Source of the DNA: Streptomyces sp. NBC_00249
GTDB taxonomy: Bacteria > Actinomycetota > Actinomycetes > Streptomycetales > Streptomycetaceae
Length of the DNA: 64,000 nt
Reading direction: 5' to 3'
Assembly: GCF_026342355.1 (NCBI RefSeq)
Contig: NZ_JAPEMV010000002.1
Span: 62,001 to 126,000 of the forward strand
A program made the position numbers and the translations under genes. The notes beneath the pieces are model-generated. The model did no database searches, had not been told where the DNA came from, and worked only from the letters and a program-made list of their open reading frames with translations. Below, piece by piece: positions 8,751-16,075 of the stretch (positions are counted from its first letter, which is position 1; the number at the start of each line of letters is the position of its first letter).

Positions 8751-9305
8751 ATGGAGATGATCGACAACTTGATCGGGCAGGTCAGCCGTGGTGAGCGGGT
8801 GAAGTACCTGCCGTTCTGGGGACACCGGCCGCAGCCCGACGGGCGGCTCGGGCCCAGCTGCCTCAGCCAGTGGTGGCCCTCCGCCTTCACTGTGGGTGAG
8901 GTCCGCTACGCCACGGCCGAGCACTGGATGATGGCCGGGAAGGCCCGGCTGTTCGAGGACCCGCAGGCGGAGCGCGCGGCGCTGGAGGCGCGCAGTCCCG
9001 CAGAGGCGAAGAAGGCCGGGCGGCTGGTGCGCGGCTTCGACGACTCCGTGTGGCAGCGGGAGCGGTTCGCGCTGGTCGTGGAGGGCAGCGTGCACAAGTT
9101 CGGCTCCGACCCGGCGCTGCGGGCCTACCTGCTCGGCACCGGGAAGCGGGTGCTGGTCGAGGCGAGCCCGATGGACCGGATCTGGGGCATCGGACTGGCC
9201 GCCGACGACGAGCGCGCCCTCGACCCGGCCCGCTGGCGCGGGCTGAACCTGCTCGGCTTCGCCCTGATGGAGGCCCGGGAGCGGCTGCGCGGGGAAACCG
9301 CGTGA
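8751..9305 (+). CDS. NADAR-domain protein (YbiA/RibX-like N-glycosidase)
   Basis: Soluble protein of 184 residues. NADAR hallmarks are FWGHRP near the N-terminus, SQWWPS, the YATAEHWMMAGKARLF segment, VWQRERF and the C-terminal DRIWGIGLAADDERA with LNLLGFALMEARE. Family members cleave N-glycosidic bonds in damaged riboflavin precursors or ADP-ribosyl derivatives. I used the ATG at 8751; no strong ribosome binding site is visible and an ATG six bases on is equally possible, so the mRNA may be leaderless. It overlaps the following Nudix gene by 4 nt, which suggests joint action on a nucleotide-type substrate. Confidence 0.85.
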   Translation: MEMIDNLIGQVSRGERVKYLPFWGHRPQPDGRLGPSCLSQWWPSAFTVGEVRYATAEHWMMAGKARLFEDPQAERAALEARSPAEAKKAGRLVRGFDDSVWQRERFALVVEGSVHKFGSDPALRAYLLGTGKRVLVEASPMDRIWGIGLAADDERALDPARWRGLNLLGFALMEARERLRGETA

Positions 9306-9763
9306 GCGCCGGGGCGGCCGGGGCGGGGCCGGGGGACGTGGCGAGCGCCGGGGACGGGCGGCGGCGGGTGGCGGCCGTCATCGTGCGGGACGGGAGCGTG
9401 CTGATGGTGCGCGAGCGGGGCAGGGGGCCCTCCGGCCGGCACGACGGGGCCGAGTACTGGACGCTGCCGGGCGGCGGGGTGGAGCCCGGGGAGGATCCGG
9501 AGGCGGCCGTGCGGCGGGAGGTGGCCGAGGAGACGGGGCTGCGCGCCCTGGAGGTGCGGTACGCCTACGAGGCCCCGTACCCCTCGGGGTGGACCGCCTG
9601 CTTCCGCGTGGAGGTCGCGCCCGGGGAGCCGCGGCTCGGGGTGGACCCGGAGCTGGAGTGCGACTGCCCGCGGATGGTGGGCCTGGTGTGGGTACCGGTC
9701 CCCCGCACGGGGGCGGAGGGGGAGTACATGGTGCCCACGCTGCTGTCGGCCGCCCCGGCCTGA
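9302..9763 (+). CDS. Nudix hydrolase coupled to the NADAR gene
   Basis: Protein of 153 residues whose GTG start overlaps the NADAR stop codon (GTGA). The Nudix box is complete: GGGVEPGEDPEAAVRREVAE continuing into ETGL. It binds divalent metal and hydrolyses a nucleoside diphosphate linked to another moiety; the substrate is not evident. The N-terminus is Gly/Ala-rich and probably disordered. Translational coupling to a NADAR protein suggests ADP-ribose-like or flavin-precursor pyrophosphates, which is inference. It converges with the DUF4190 gene only 6 bp downstream, without room for a separate terminator. Confidence 0.87.
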   Translation: MSAGAAGAGPGDVASAGDGRRRVAAVIVRDGSVLMVRERGRGPSGRHDGAEYWTLPGGGVEPGEDPEAAVRREVAEETGLRALEVRYAYEAPYPSGWTACFRVEVAPGEPRLGVDPELECDCPRMVGLVWVPVPRTGAEGEYMVPTLLSAAPA

Positions 9764-9769
9764 CGGGAC

Positions 9770-10414
9770 CTAGTGCTGTGCGTGGATCTGGGAGACCGAG
9801 GAGGAGTCCTCGTCCCAGTAGTCGCCGTCGGAGCCGTCCGAGCCGGGGCCGAAGATGAGCAGCAGGGTCATGGCGATGCCCAGCACGATGCCCACCGAGC
9901 CGAGGATGACGCCCGCGAGGGACATCCCGCCGTTGGTCGCCTCGCCCCGGTTCGACTTGCCCTGGCCGAGCGCCCCGAAGACGACCGCCGCGATACCGAG
10001 GGCGATCGGCCCCACGAAGGTCGGGCAGAGCACGATCGAGAGGATGCCGAGGACGAGCGAGGTGATGCCGAAGCCGTTGCTCGGGGCCGGCCCGTAGGCG
10101 GGGTAGCCCGGGTACGCCTGGTAGCCGGCGTCTCCTGGGTAGCCCGGATGACTGGCGTACGCCGGCTGCGCGGGCGGCGGCGGACCCGGGTACGCGTACA
10201 CGGCGGGCGGGGGCTCCGGCGCGGGTATCGGGGGCGGCCCGTACGGCGAGGCGTCGGGCGCGGGGGGCTCCGCTGCCGCGGGAGCGGGTGCGGGGCCGAA
10301 GCCGGCTGCGGGAGGCGGCGTGGCGGCCGAGGCTCCCCGGTCCTTGCCCAGGTCCACCGCGGGCCGCTCGGGCGGCGCCCACGGGTCCCTCGGTTCAGGG
10401 CTGTGGTCGGTCAT
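9770..10414 (-). CDS. DUF4190-type membrane protein with Pro/Tyr-rich N-terminus
   Basis: Protein of 214 residues. Residues 1-110 are rich in Pro, Ala, Gly and Tyr with YPG-type repeats (AYPGPPPPAQ, YPGDAGYQAYPGYPAY) and are probably cytoplasmic and disordered. Two hydrophobic segments follow: FGITSLVLGILSIVLCPTF and MSLAGVILGSVGIVLGIAMT, joined by FGALGQGKSNRGEATNG. This is the DUF4190 pattern common in actinobacteria. The C-terminal tail is acidic and Ser-rich. Function unknown. It is divergent from add; the intergenic region of 111 bp holds both promoters. Confidence 0.8.
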   Translation of the reverse strand: MTDHSPEPRDPWAPPERPAVDLGKDRGASAATPPPAAGFGPAPAPAAAEPPAPDASPYGPPPIPAPEPPPAVYAYPGPPPPAQPAYASHPGYPGDAGYQAYPGYPAYGPAPSNGFGITSLVLGILSIVLCPTFVGPIALGIAAVVFGALGQGKSNRGEATNGGMSLAGVILGSVGIVLGIAMTLLLIFGPGSDGSDGDYWDEDSSSVSQIHAQH

Positions 10415-10525
10415 GTGGCGCCCCCCTCTCGTACAGCCATGCTAAGCGCTGCCGCCGACAGCGCCCCGGCCTGCCTACGATGAGGCCGACCCGACCGCAA
10501 CCCGCGTCTTCTCCGGAGGCACACC

Positions 10526-11551
10526 ATGCCCGACCTGCACCCCTTCATCGAAGGGCTGCCCAAGGCCGAACTCCATGTCCACCACGTCGGTTCCGCCTCC
10601 CCCCGCATCGTGGCCGAACTGGCCTCCCGCCACCCCGACTCGAAGGTCCCGACCGACCCCGAGGCGCTGGCCGACTACTTCACCTTCACCGACTTCGCCC
10701 ACTTCATCGACGTGTACCTGTCGGTCGTCGACCTGGTCCGCACCCCGGACGACGTCCGCCACCTCACCTTCGAAGTGGCCCGCGACATGGCCCGGCAGAA
10801 CATCCGTTACGCCGAACTGACCATCACCCCCTACTCCTCGACCCGCCGCGGCATCGACGAGAACGCGTTCATGGAAGCCATCGAGGACGCCCGCAAGGCC
10901 GCCGAGGCCGAACTCGGCGTCGTCCTGCGCTGGTGCTTCGACATCCCCGGCGAGGCCGGCCCGGATGCCGCCGCCGAGACCGCCCGGCTCGCGGTCGACC
11001 TGCGCCCCGAGGGCCTGGTCTCCTTCGGCCTGGGCGGCCCGGAGATCGGCGTACCGCGCCCGCAGTTCAAGCCGTACTTCGACCGCGCCCGCGCCGCCGG
11101 GCTGCACAGCGTCCCGCACGCCGGCGAGAGCACCGGCCCGGAGACGATCTGGGACTCCATCCGCGAGCTGGGCGCCGAACGCATCGGCCACGGCACCAGT
11201 TCCGTGCAGGACCCGGAGCTGCTCGCCTACCTCGCCGAGCACCGGATCGCCGTGGAGGTCTGCCCGACCTCCAACATCGCCACCCGCGTGGTGACCGACC
11301 TGGACCGGCACCCCGTCAAGGAGATGGTCGCGGCGGGCGTGCTCGTCACCATCAACAGCGACGACCCGCCGATGTTCGGCACCGACCTCAACAACGAGTA
11401 CGCGGTGGCCGCCCGGCTCCTCGACCTGGACGAGCGCGGCCTCGCCCAGCTCGCGAAGAACGCCGTCGAGGCCTCCTTCCTGGACCCGGCCGGCAAGGCC
11501 GCGCTGAACGCGGAGATCGACGCCTACACCGAAGCATGGCTCGCGCGCTGA
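10526..11551 (+). CDS. add: Adenosine deaminase
   Basis: Zinc-dependent purine salvage enzyme of 341 residues that converts adenosine or deoxyadenosine to inosine forms. Metal ligands are the HxH in AELHVHHVGSAS, the His of VPHAGESTGPETIW (with the catalytic Glu) and the Asp pair in TINSDDPPMFGTDLNNEY. ERIGHGTS supplies the additional conserved His. GGAGG stands 6 nt before the ATG. It precedes a phosphodiesterase gene by 38 bp on the same strand. The LHVHHVGSAS loop replaces the usual LHVHLDG, a variant I associate with Streptomyces enzymes. Confidence 0.93.
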   Translation: MPDLHPFIEGLPKAELHVHHVGSASPRIVAELASRHPDSKVPTDPEALADYFTFTDFAHFIDVYLSVVDLVRTPDDVRHLTFEVARDMARQNIRYAELTITPYSSTRRGIDENAFMEAIEDARKAAEAELGVVLRWCFDIPGEAGPDAAAETARLAVDLRPEGLVSFGLGGPEIGVPRPQFKPYFDRARAAGLHSVPHAGESTGPETIWDSIRELGAERIGHGTSSVQDPELLAYLAEHRIAVEVCPTSNIATRVVTDLDRHPVKEMVAAGVLVTINSDDPPMFGTDLNNEYAVAARLLDLDERGLAQLAKNAVEASFLDPAGKAALNAEIDAYTEAWLAR

Positions 11552-11589
11552 CCTCCCGTTGATCCCGTCGGCCCCTGAGAATGGGGTGC

Positions 11590-12279
11590 ATGAGCACCCT
11601 TACCGCCGTCGGCCACCGCGGCGATCCCTACCGTGTCCGTGAGAACACCCTCGCCTCCGTCCGCTCCGCCTTCGACCGCGGAGCGGACGCGGTGGAGATC
11701 GACGTACGGCTGACCCGTGACGGGGTGCCGGTCCTCCTCCACGACGAGACCCTCCAGCGGCTGTGGGGCCACGACGTACGGCTCGACGCCGTCACCGCGC
11801 CGCAGTTGACGGAGCTGACGCAGGGCGGCGTCCCGACCCTGCGCGACGCCCTGACGGGGGCCGGCGCCGGACGGCTGATGATCGACCTGCCGGGTGCCAC
11901 GACGGAGTCGGTGCGCACCGTCGTCGACCTGGTGCGCGAGTGCGGGGCGCGCGAGCGTACGTACTACTGCGCCGGGCCCGACACCATGCTGGCCGTGCGC
12001 GCCGCCGATCCGGACGCGGAGATCGCGCTGACCTGGACCACCCTGTCGCCGCCGCGCCGGGTGCTGATCGACGCGGTGTCCCCGCGCTGGCTCAACTACC
12101 GCTTCGGGCTGGTCGACCGGGAGCTGACGGACGCCCTGCACCGGGACGGTCTGCTGGTGTCCGCCTGGACGGCCGACACCAAGCGCTCGATGCGCGCGCT
12201 GATCGCCGCCGGGGTGGACTCCGTCACCACCAACCGGGTGGACGCGCTCGCCGAGGTCAGAGCCGGCTGCGGCAGGTGA
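11590..12279 (+). CDS. Glycerophosphodiester phosphodiesterase (GDPD family)
   Basis: Cytoplasmic-looking TIM-barrel hydrolase of 229 residues without a signal peptide. The GDPD catalytic residues are in VGHRGDPYRVRENTLAS (His, Arg, Glu), EIDVRLTRDGVPVLLHDE (Glu, Asp, His), and the C-terminal VSAWTADTKRSMRALIAAGV and DSVTTNRVD motifs are present. It should release an alcohol and glycerol-3-phosphate from glycerophosphodiesters. I preferred the ATG at 11590 over one nine bases earlier, without strong ribosome-binding evidence. Its stop overlaps the GTG of the histidine kinase gene by 4 nt, so it is transcribed with the two-component system. Confidence 0.88.
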   Translation: MSTLTAVGHRGDPYRVRENTLASVRSAFDRGADAVEIDVRLTRDGVPVLLHDETLQRLWGHDVRLDAVTAPQLTELTQGGVPTLRDALTGAGAGRLMIDLPGATTESVRTVVDLVRECGARERTYYCAGPDTMLAVRAADPDAEIALTWTTLSPPRRVLIDAVSPRWLNYRFGLVDRELTDALHRDGLLVSAWTADTKRSMRALIAAGVDSVTTNRVDALAEVRAGCGR

Positions 12280-13475
12280 CGCTCGAGCCGATACGCGGGC
12301 TGGTACGCGACCTGACGGTGCGGGTCCGGGGCGCCGACCCGCGCCGCCAGGACCTCGTGCTGGCGCTGCTCGTGCAGCTGGCCGTCACGATGCCGTTCCT
12401 GGTGCCCCGCTCCCCCGATCTGCCGCTCGCCACCTGGACCTCGTACGGGATGACCACGCTCGCCGTGCTCCCGCTGGTCTGGCGGCGGCGGGCCCCGGTG
12501 CTGACGCTGGCCGCGGTCATGGCCGCCGGCGGGGTGTACAAGCTGGCCTTCGACGGGCCGGGGCAGCCGTTGCCGTACGCGGGACTCATCGCCATGTACA
12601 CGGTGGCGCTGCTGTGCACCGCCCGCGTCCGCGTCGGCGTGGGGATCGCCGCGGCCGGGGTGGTGTCCCTGTCGGTGGGCTGGGAGACGGGCACGGCGCG
12701 GGAGCTGTTCTTCACCCTGTTCGTCTCGGCGGCGGCCTACGCCCTGGGCCGGCTCCAGCACACCCGGCAGGCCTACACCGAGGCCGTCGAGGCGCGCGCG
12801 GCGCAGCTGGAGCGGGCGAACCGGATCGAGGCCGAGCAGGCGGCGGCCCGTGAACGGGCCCGGATCGCGCGGGAGATGCACGACATCCTCTCGCACGCGG
12901 TCAGCATCATGATCGTGCAGGCGGAGGCGGGTCCGGTGGCGGTGCGCCGGGCCCCCGCCCGGGCGGAGGCGGCCTTCGAGGCGATCGCCGAGACGGGGCG
13001 GGACGCGATGGCGCAGCTGCGGACCATGCTGGGGGTGCTGCGGACGGACGAGGCGGCCCCGCGGGCCCCGCAGCCGGGGATCGCCGGGCTGCCGGCGCTG
13101 CTGGAGCGGGTACGGGCGAGCGGGCCCGAGGTCTCGTACGAGCGGACGGGCGCGGTGCGCGAGCTGCCGGCCGCGCTGGAGGCGACGGTGCACCGGGTGG
13201 TGCAGGAGGCGCTGACCAATGTGGTCAAGCACGCGGGCGCCTCGTCGGTCGACGTACGTCTGGAGTACGGGTCCGAGGACCTGACGGTGACGGTCACGGA
13301 CGACGGGCGGGGCCCGGGAGCGGGGAAGGGCGACGGGAGCGGGCACGGGCTGATCGGGATCCGTGAGCGGGCTGCGGCGCACGGCGGTACGGCGGTGGCC
13401 GGCCCGGGAGCGGGCGGCGTCGGCTGGTCGCTGCGCGTGGTCCTTGTAACCTCGCCGCTGGAGGTGGGGAATTGA
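12276..13475 (+). CDS. NarL-type two-component sensor histidine kinase
   Basis: Membrane histidine kinase of 399 residues. About five hydrophobic segments occupy residues 25-180, after which comes a coiled linker (QAYTEAVEARAAQLERANR). The HisKA_3 dimerisation domain contains the phosphoacceptor His in REMHDILSHAVSIM. The ATPase domain has the N box VVQEALTNVVKHAG, DDGRGPG and GHGLIGIRERA. The GTG start overlaps the GDPD stop. No extracellular sensor domain is visible, so the signal is probably sensed within the membrane. The response regulator gene follows with a 4-nt overlap. Confidence 0.92.
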   Translation: MTLEPIRGLVRDLTVRVRGADPRRQDLVLALLVQLAVTMPFLVPRSPDLPLATWTSYGMTTLAVLPLVWRRRAPVLTLAAVMAAGGVYKLAFDGPGQPLPYAGLIAMYTVALLCTARVRVGVGIAAAGVVSLSVGWETGTARELFFTLFVSAAAYALGRLQHTRQAYTEAVEARAAQLERANRIEAEQAAARERARIAREMHDILSHAVSIMIVQAEAGPVAVRRAPARAEAAFEAIAETGRDAMAQLRTMLGVLRTDEAAPRAPQPGIAGLPALLERVRASGPEVSYERTGAVRELPAALEATVHRVVQEALTNVVKHAGASSVDVRLEYGSEDLTVTVTDDGRGPGAGKGDGSGHGLIGIRERAAAHGGTAVAGPGAGGVGWSLRVVLVTSPLEVGN

Positions 13476-14146
13476 CGATCCGTGTGGTGGTGGCCGACGA
13501 CCAGGAGCTGGTGCGCAGCGGCTTCGCGATGATCCTGGACGTCCAGGACGACATTGAGGTCGTGGCGGAGGTCGGGGACGGCGCGGCGGCGGTGGCGGCG
13601 GTGGAGCGGCTGGCGCCGGACGTGGCGCTGCTGGACATCCGGATGCCGGTGCTGGACGGGATCGAGGCCTGCCGGCGGATCTCGGCGGGCAGTTCCTGCC
13701 GGACGGTGATGCTGACGACCTTCGACTCGGACGAGTACGTGTACGAGGCGCTGCACGCGGGGGCGAGCGGGTTCCTGCTGAAGGACGTGCGGCGGGACGA
13801 TCTGGTGCACGCGGTACGGGTGGTGGCGGCGGGCGAGTCCCTGCTGGCGCCTTCGGTGGCGCGGCGGCTGATCGAGGAGTACACGGCGGCGACGGCGCGT
13901 CCGGCGGCCGTCTCCGGTGCGTCGGCGGAGCACCGGCTGGAGGTGCTGACGGCGCGGGAGCGGGAGACGCTGCTGCTCCTGGGGCGGGGGCTGTCGAACG
14001 CGGAGATCGCGGTGGCGCTGACGGTGAGCGAGCACACGGTGAAGTCGCACGTGGGCAACGTACTGGCGAAGCTGGGGCTGCGGGACCGGATCCAGGCGGT
14101 GATCTGCGCGTACGAGACGGGGCTGATCGCGGCGGGTACCGCTTGA
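13472..14146 (+). CDS. LuxR/NarL-family response regulator
   Basis: Cytoplasmic DNA-binding regulator of 224 residues. The receiver domain has the acidic pair in VVADDQELVRSGF, the phosphoacceptor Asp in VALLDIRMPVLDG, and Lys in FLLKDVRRDDL. The C-terminal LuxR helix-turn-helix is LTARERETLLLLGRGLSNAE followed by VSEHTVKSHVGNVLAKL. The TTG start is unusual but supported by GGAGGTGGGG just upstream and the 4-nt overlap with the kinase gene. Targets are unknown; the adjacent serine hydrolase gene is a candidate only by position. Confidence 0.93.
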   Translation: MTIRVVVADDQELVRSGFAMILDVQDDIEVVAEVGDGAAAVAAVERLAPDVALLDIRMPVLDGIEACRRISAGSSCRTVMLTTFDSDEYVYEALHAGASGFLLKDVRRDDLVHAVRVVAAGESLLAPSVARRLIEEYTAATARPAAVSGASAEHRLEVLTARERETLLLLGRGLSNAEIAVALTVSEHTVKSHVGNVLAKLGLRDRIQAVICAYETGLIAAGTA

Positions 14147-14149
14147 GTT

Positions 14150-14169
14150 CCTCCCTCTGCGGAGGGAGG
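14150..14169 (+). terminator. Terminator hairpin after the response regulator gene
   Basis: CCTCCCTC and GAGGGAGG form an 8-bp stem around a TGCG loop, 4 bp after the response regulator stop. No strong T-tract follows, as is usual in Streptomyces. Confidence 0.65.
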
Positions 14170-14250
14170 GGCGGCGGTTCGTCTCCCCCGCGCCGGTGAG
14201 TTGTCGTACCGCTGAAGACCCCTCTCGCTGGTGATCCGCAACTGCCCCTG

Positions 14251-14271
14251 TGACCAGCAACATTGTGGTCA
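14251..14271. promoter_or_regulatory. Inverted repeat in the serine hydrolase promoter region
   Basis: TGACCA and TGGTCA flank a 9-bp spacer, 46 bp before the serine hydrolase ATG. It is a possible operator; the binding protein is unknown. The neighbouring response regulator is one candidate. Confidence 0.35.
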
Positions 14272-14316
14272 TCGGGGCAGCGGGCCCCGGGAACCGCACA
14301 CAGGGGGACCACCGTC

Positions 14317-15519
14317 ATGAACGCACGCACACGCACTCTGATCGCCACCGCTCTGGTCGTCGGCATCGCCGCCGGACCGGTGGCGGCCGCGCAGGCCGCC
14401 CCGTCGCCGGCGGCCGTCTCGGCCGGGGTGCCGGCGCCTGTCGCCGTCTCCACCCCGCCGAACGCGGCGGAGCTGGCGAAGGCCCTGGAGGGCCTCGGCG
14501 CCCGGAACAAGGACGCGACGGCCGCGCTGGTCCGGGTCGGCGGTACGAGCGGCAGCTGGCAGGGCAGTTCCGGTGTCGCGGACGTCCGCAGCGAGCGGGC
14601 GGCCCTGGAGGACGGCCGGTTCCGGGCCGGGTCGGTGACCAAGACGTTCACGGCGGCGGTGGTGCTCCAGCTGGCGGCGGAGCGCCGGGTGGAGCTGGAC
14701 CGGCCGGTACGGGACTACCTGCCGGGGCTGTTCCCGGCGAGCTTCGAGCGGCCGGTGACGGTGCGCCAGCTGTTGAACTACACGAGCGGCATCCAGTCGG
14801 CCGACGGTCCGGGCGACTCCTTCGAGGCGCAGTGGGAGCACCGCTTCGACGTGACCGATCCGCACGCGCAGATCGCGAACGCCCTGGCGAAGGGGCCCGA
14901 GTTCGCGGCGGGCGACGCCCAGCACTACCTGAACATCAACTACACGATCCTCGGCGTGCTGATCGAGAAGCTGACGGGCACGAGCTACGAGAGGGCGGTC
15001 GGGGACCGGATCCTGAAGCCGCTGGGGCTGCGGGACACCTCGTACCCGGGCCTGCACCGGACGCGCATCGCGGGTCCGCACAACCGCGGCTACCAGGCGG
15101 TGCCGGGTCCCGGCGGGACGACGGAGCTGCGGGACGTGACGGAGTGGAACTCCTCGGACCGCTGGGCGGCGGGGGACATCATCTCGACGACGGCCGATCT
15201 GGAGCGGTTCACCAAGGCCCTGTTCAGCGGGCGGATCGTGCCGAAGGCCCAGCTGGAGGAGATGTTCACGGTGCCCGCGGTGAAGAACTTCACCAACGGC
15301 AAGCCCGCCACGCTCACGGCGGGGCTGTCCAAGCTCGTCCTGCCGGACGGCACGGTGGCGTGGGGCAAGACGGGTGGCCGGCACGGCTACAACACGGCGA
15401 TAGGCGGGACCCGCGACCTCTCCCGGACCCTGGTCTACTCGGTCAACTCGACGAACGCCAAGGGCGAGGACATGAACCCGGTGGCCCTCGCCGTCCTGAT
15501 GGCGGCGTTCGCCAAGTAG
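14317..15519 (+). CDS. Secreted serine hydrolase (class C beta-lactamase / DD-peptidase family)
   Basis: Exported enzyme of 400 residues with a signal peptide of about 30 residues (MNARTRTLIATALVVGIAAG, cleavage after AQA). The penicillin-binding folds are clear: SxxK as SVTK in RAGSVTKTFTAAV, the YxN element in YLNINYTILGVLIEKLTG, and HxG as HGY near the C-terminus (KTGGRHGYNTAIGG). This is the D-alanyl-D-alanine carboxypeptidase / esterase-like group common in Streptomyces; beta-lactam resistance should not be assumed. An AGGGGG element precedes the ATG. It converges with a membrane-protein gene 14 bp downstream. Confidence 0.9.
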   Translation: MNARTRTLIATALVVGIAAGPVAAAQAAPSPAAVSAGVPAPVAVSTPPNAAELAKALEGLGARNKDATAALVRVGGTSGSWQGSSGVADVRSERAALEDGRFRAGSVTKTFTAAVVLQLAAERRVELDRPVRDYLPGLFPASFERPVTVRQLLNYTSGIQSADGPGDSFEAQWEHRFDVTDPHAQIANALAKGPEFAAGDAQHYLNINYTILGVLIEKLTGTSYERAVGDRILKPLGLRDTSYPGLHRTRIAGPHNRGYQAVPGPGGTTELRDVTEWNSSDRWAAGDIISTTADLERFTKALFSGRIVPKAQLEEMFTVPAVKNFTNGKPATLTAGLSKLVLPDGTVAWGKTGGRHGYNTAIGGTRDLSRTLVYSVNSTNAKGEDMNPVALAVLMAAFAK

Positions 15520-15533
15520 GCCGGGTGGGCGGT

Positions 15534-15998
15534 TCAGGCGGGCAGGGCTTCCAGCCGCTTGATCGTGCGGCGCAGGGCCAGCAGGGGGATCACCCCGAAG
15601 ACCCCGAACGACATGTCGATCAGCGACCACGTGAGGGGGATCCCGCGGACGGGGCCGCAGATGAGGGCCAGCGGGACGATCCCGGCGCAGGCGATCATGC
15701 CGGCTTCGACGATCCAGATGTTGCGCACGGGGTCCCGGTGGACTCCGTAGAAGAAGACGGCGATCACCAGGTGGGCGAAGGCGAGCCAGTCGGTGCCGTA
15801 GAGGAGGAAGGGGTACTGGGCGTCGGCCTGTTCGAGGCCGTCCCCCACCCTGCGCAGCCAGTCGTTCGTGATCAGGGAGTTGGCCCAGTGCAGCTCGGTG
15901 ACCAGGGGGAAGGCGGTGAGTCCACTCAGCACCAGGCAGACCACGAACAGCAGGAGCCAGGCACGGATCCGGCGCTGGAGGGCGCTTCTCTCGTTCAT
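15534..15998 (-). CDS. Four-helix integral membrane protein under tandem palindromes
   Basis: Small membrane protein of 154 residues with four predicted helices (starting about AWLLLFVVCLVLSGL, WLAFAHLVIAVFFYG, AGMIACAGIVPLALI and a last one near FGVFGVIPLLAL) and a basic C-terminus RRTIKRLEALPA. I recognise no enzymatic motif. I chose the ATG at 15998 with AAGGAAG close upstream; the longer frame to 16028 would read through the operator. Two identical 14-bp palindromes lie 22 bp apart just upstream, so it is probably tightly repressed by a TetR-like protein not encoded nearby. Confidence 0.75.
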   Translation of the reverse strand: MNERSALQRRIRAWLLLFVVCLVLSGLTAFPLVTELHWANSLITNDWLRRVGDGLEQADAQYPFLLYGTDWLAFAHLVIAVFFYGVHRDPVRNIWIVEAGMIACAGIVPLALICGPVRGIPLTWSLIDMSFGVFGVIPLLALRRTIKRLEALPA

Positions 15999-16019
15999 GG
16001 AAGGAAGCGTACGCCAAAA

Positions 16020-16057
16020 ACTGAACATGTTCAGTCAATTTCCTGAACATGTTCAGT
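16020..16057 (-). promoter_or_regulatory. Tandem perfect palindromes CTGAACATGTTCAG
   Basis: CTGAACATGTTCAG occurs at 16021-16034 and 16043-16056, centres 22 bp apart, about two helical turns. On the minus strand a TTGACT element at 16039-16034 starts between the copies and runs into the first. This geometry fits a repressor, probably TetR-family, binding as two dimers over the promoter of the 154-residue membrane protein gene. No regulator gene adjoins the site. Confidence 0.7.
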
Positions 16058-16075
16058 CGTGCGGCCGGGCCGTGG

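Noticed and set aside
12096..14651. An 851-codon open frame on the minus strand
   Set aside because: Antisense to the histidine kinase and response regulator genes; Pro/Arg-rich translation typical of a shadow frame.
14317..15519. Beta-lactam resistance gene
   Set aside because: The class C-like fold is shared by many esterases and DD-peptidases; nothing in the sequence shows beta-lactamase activity.
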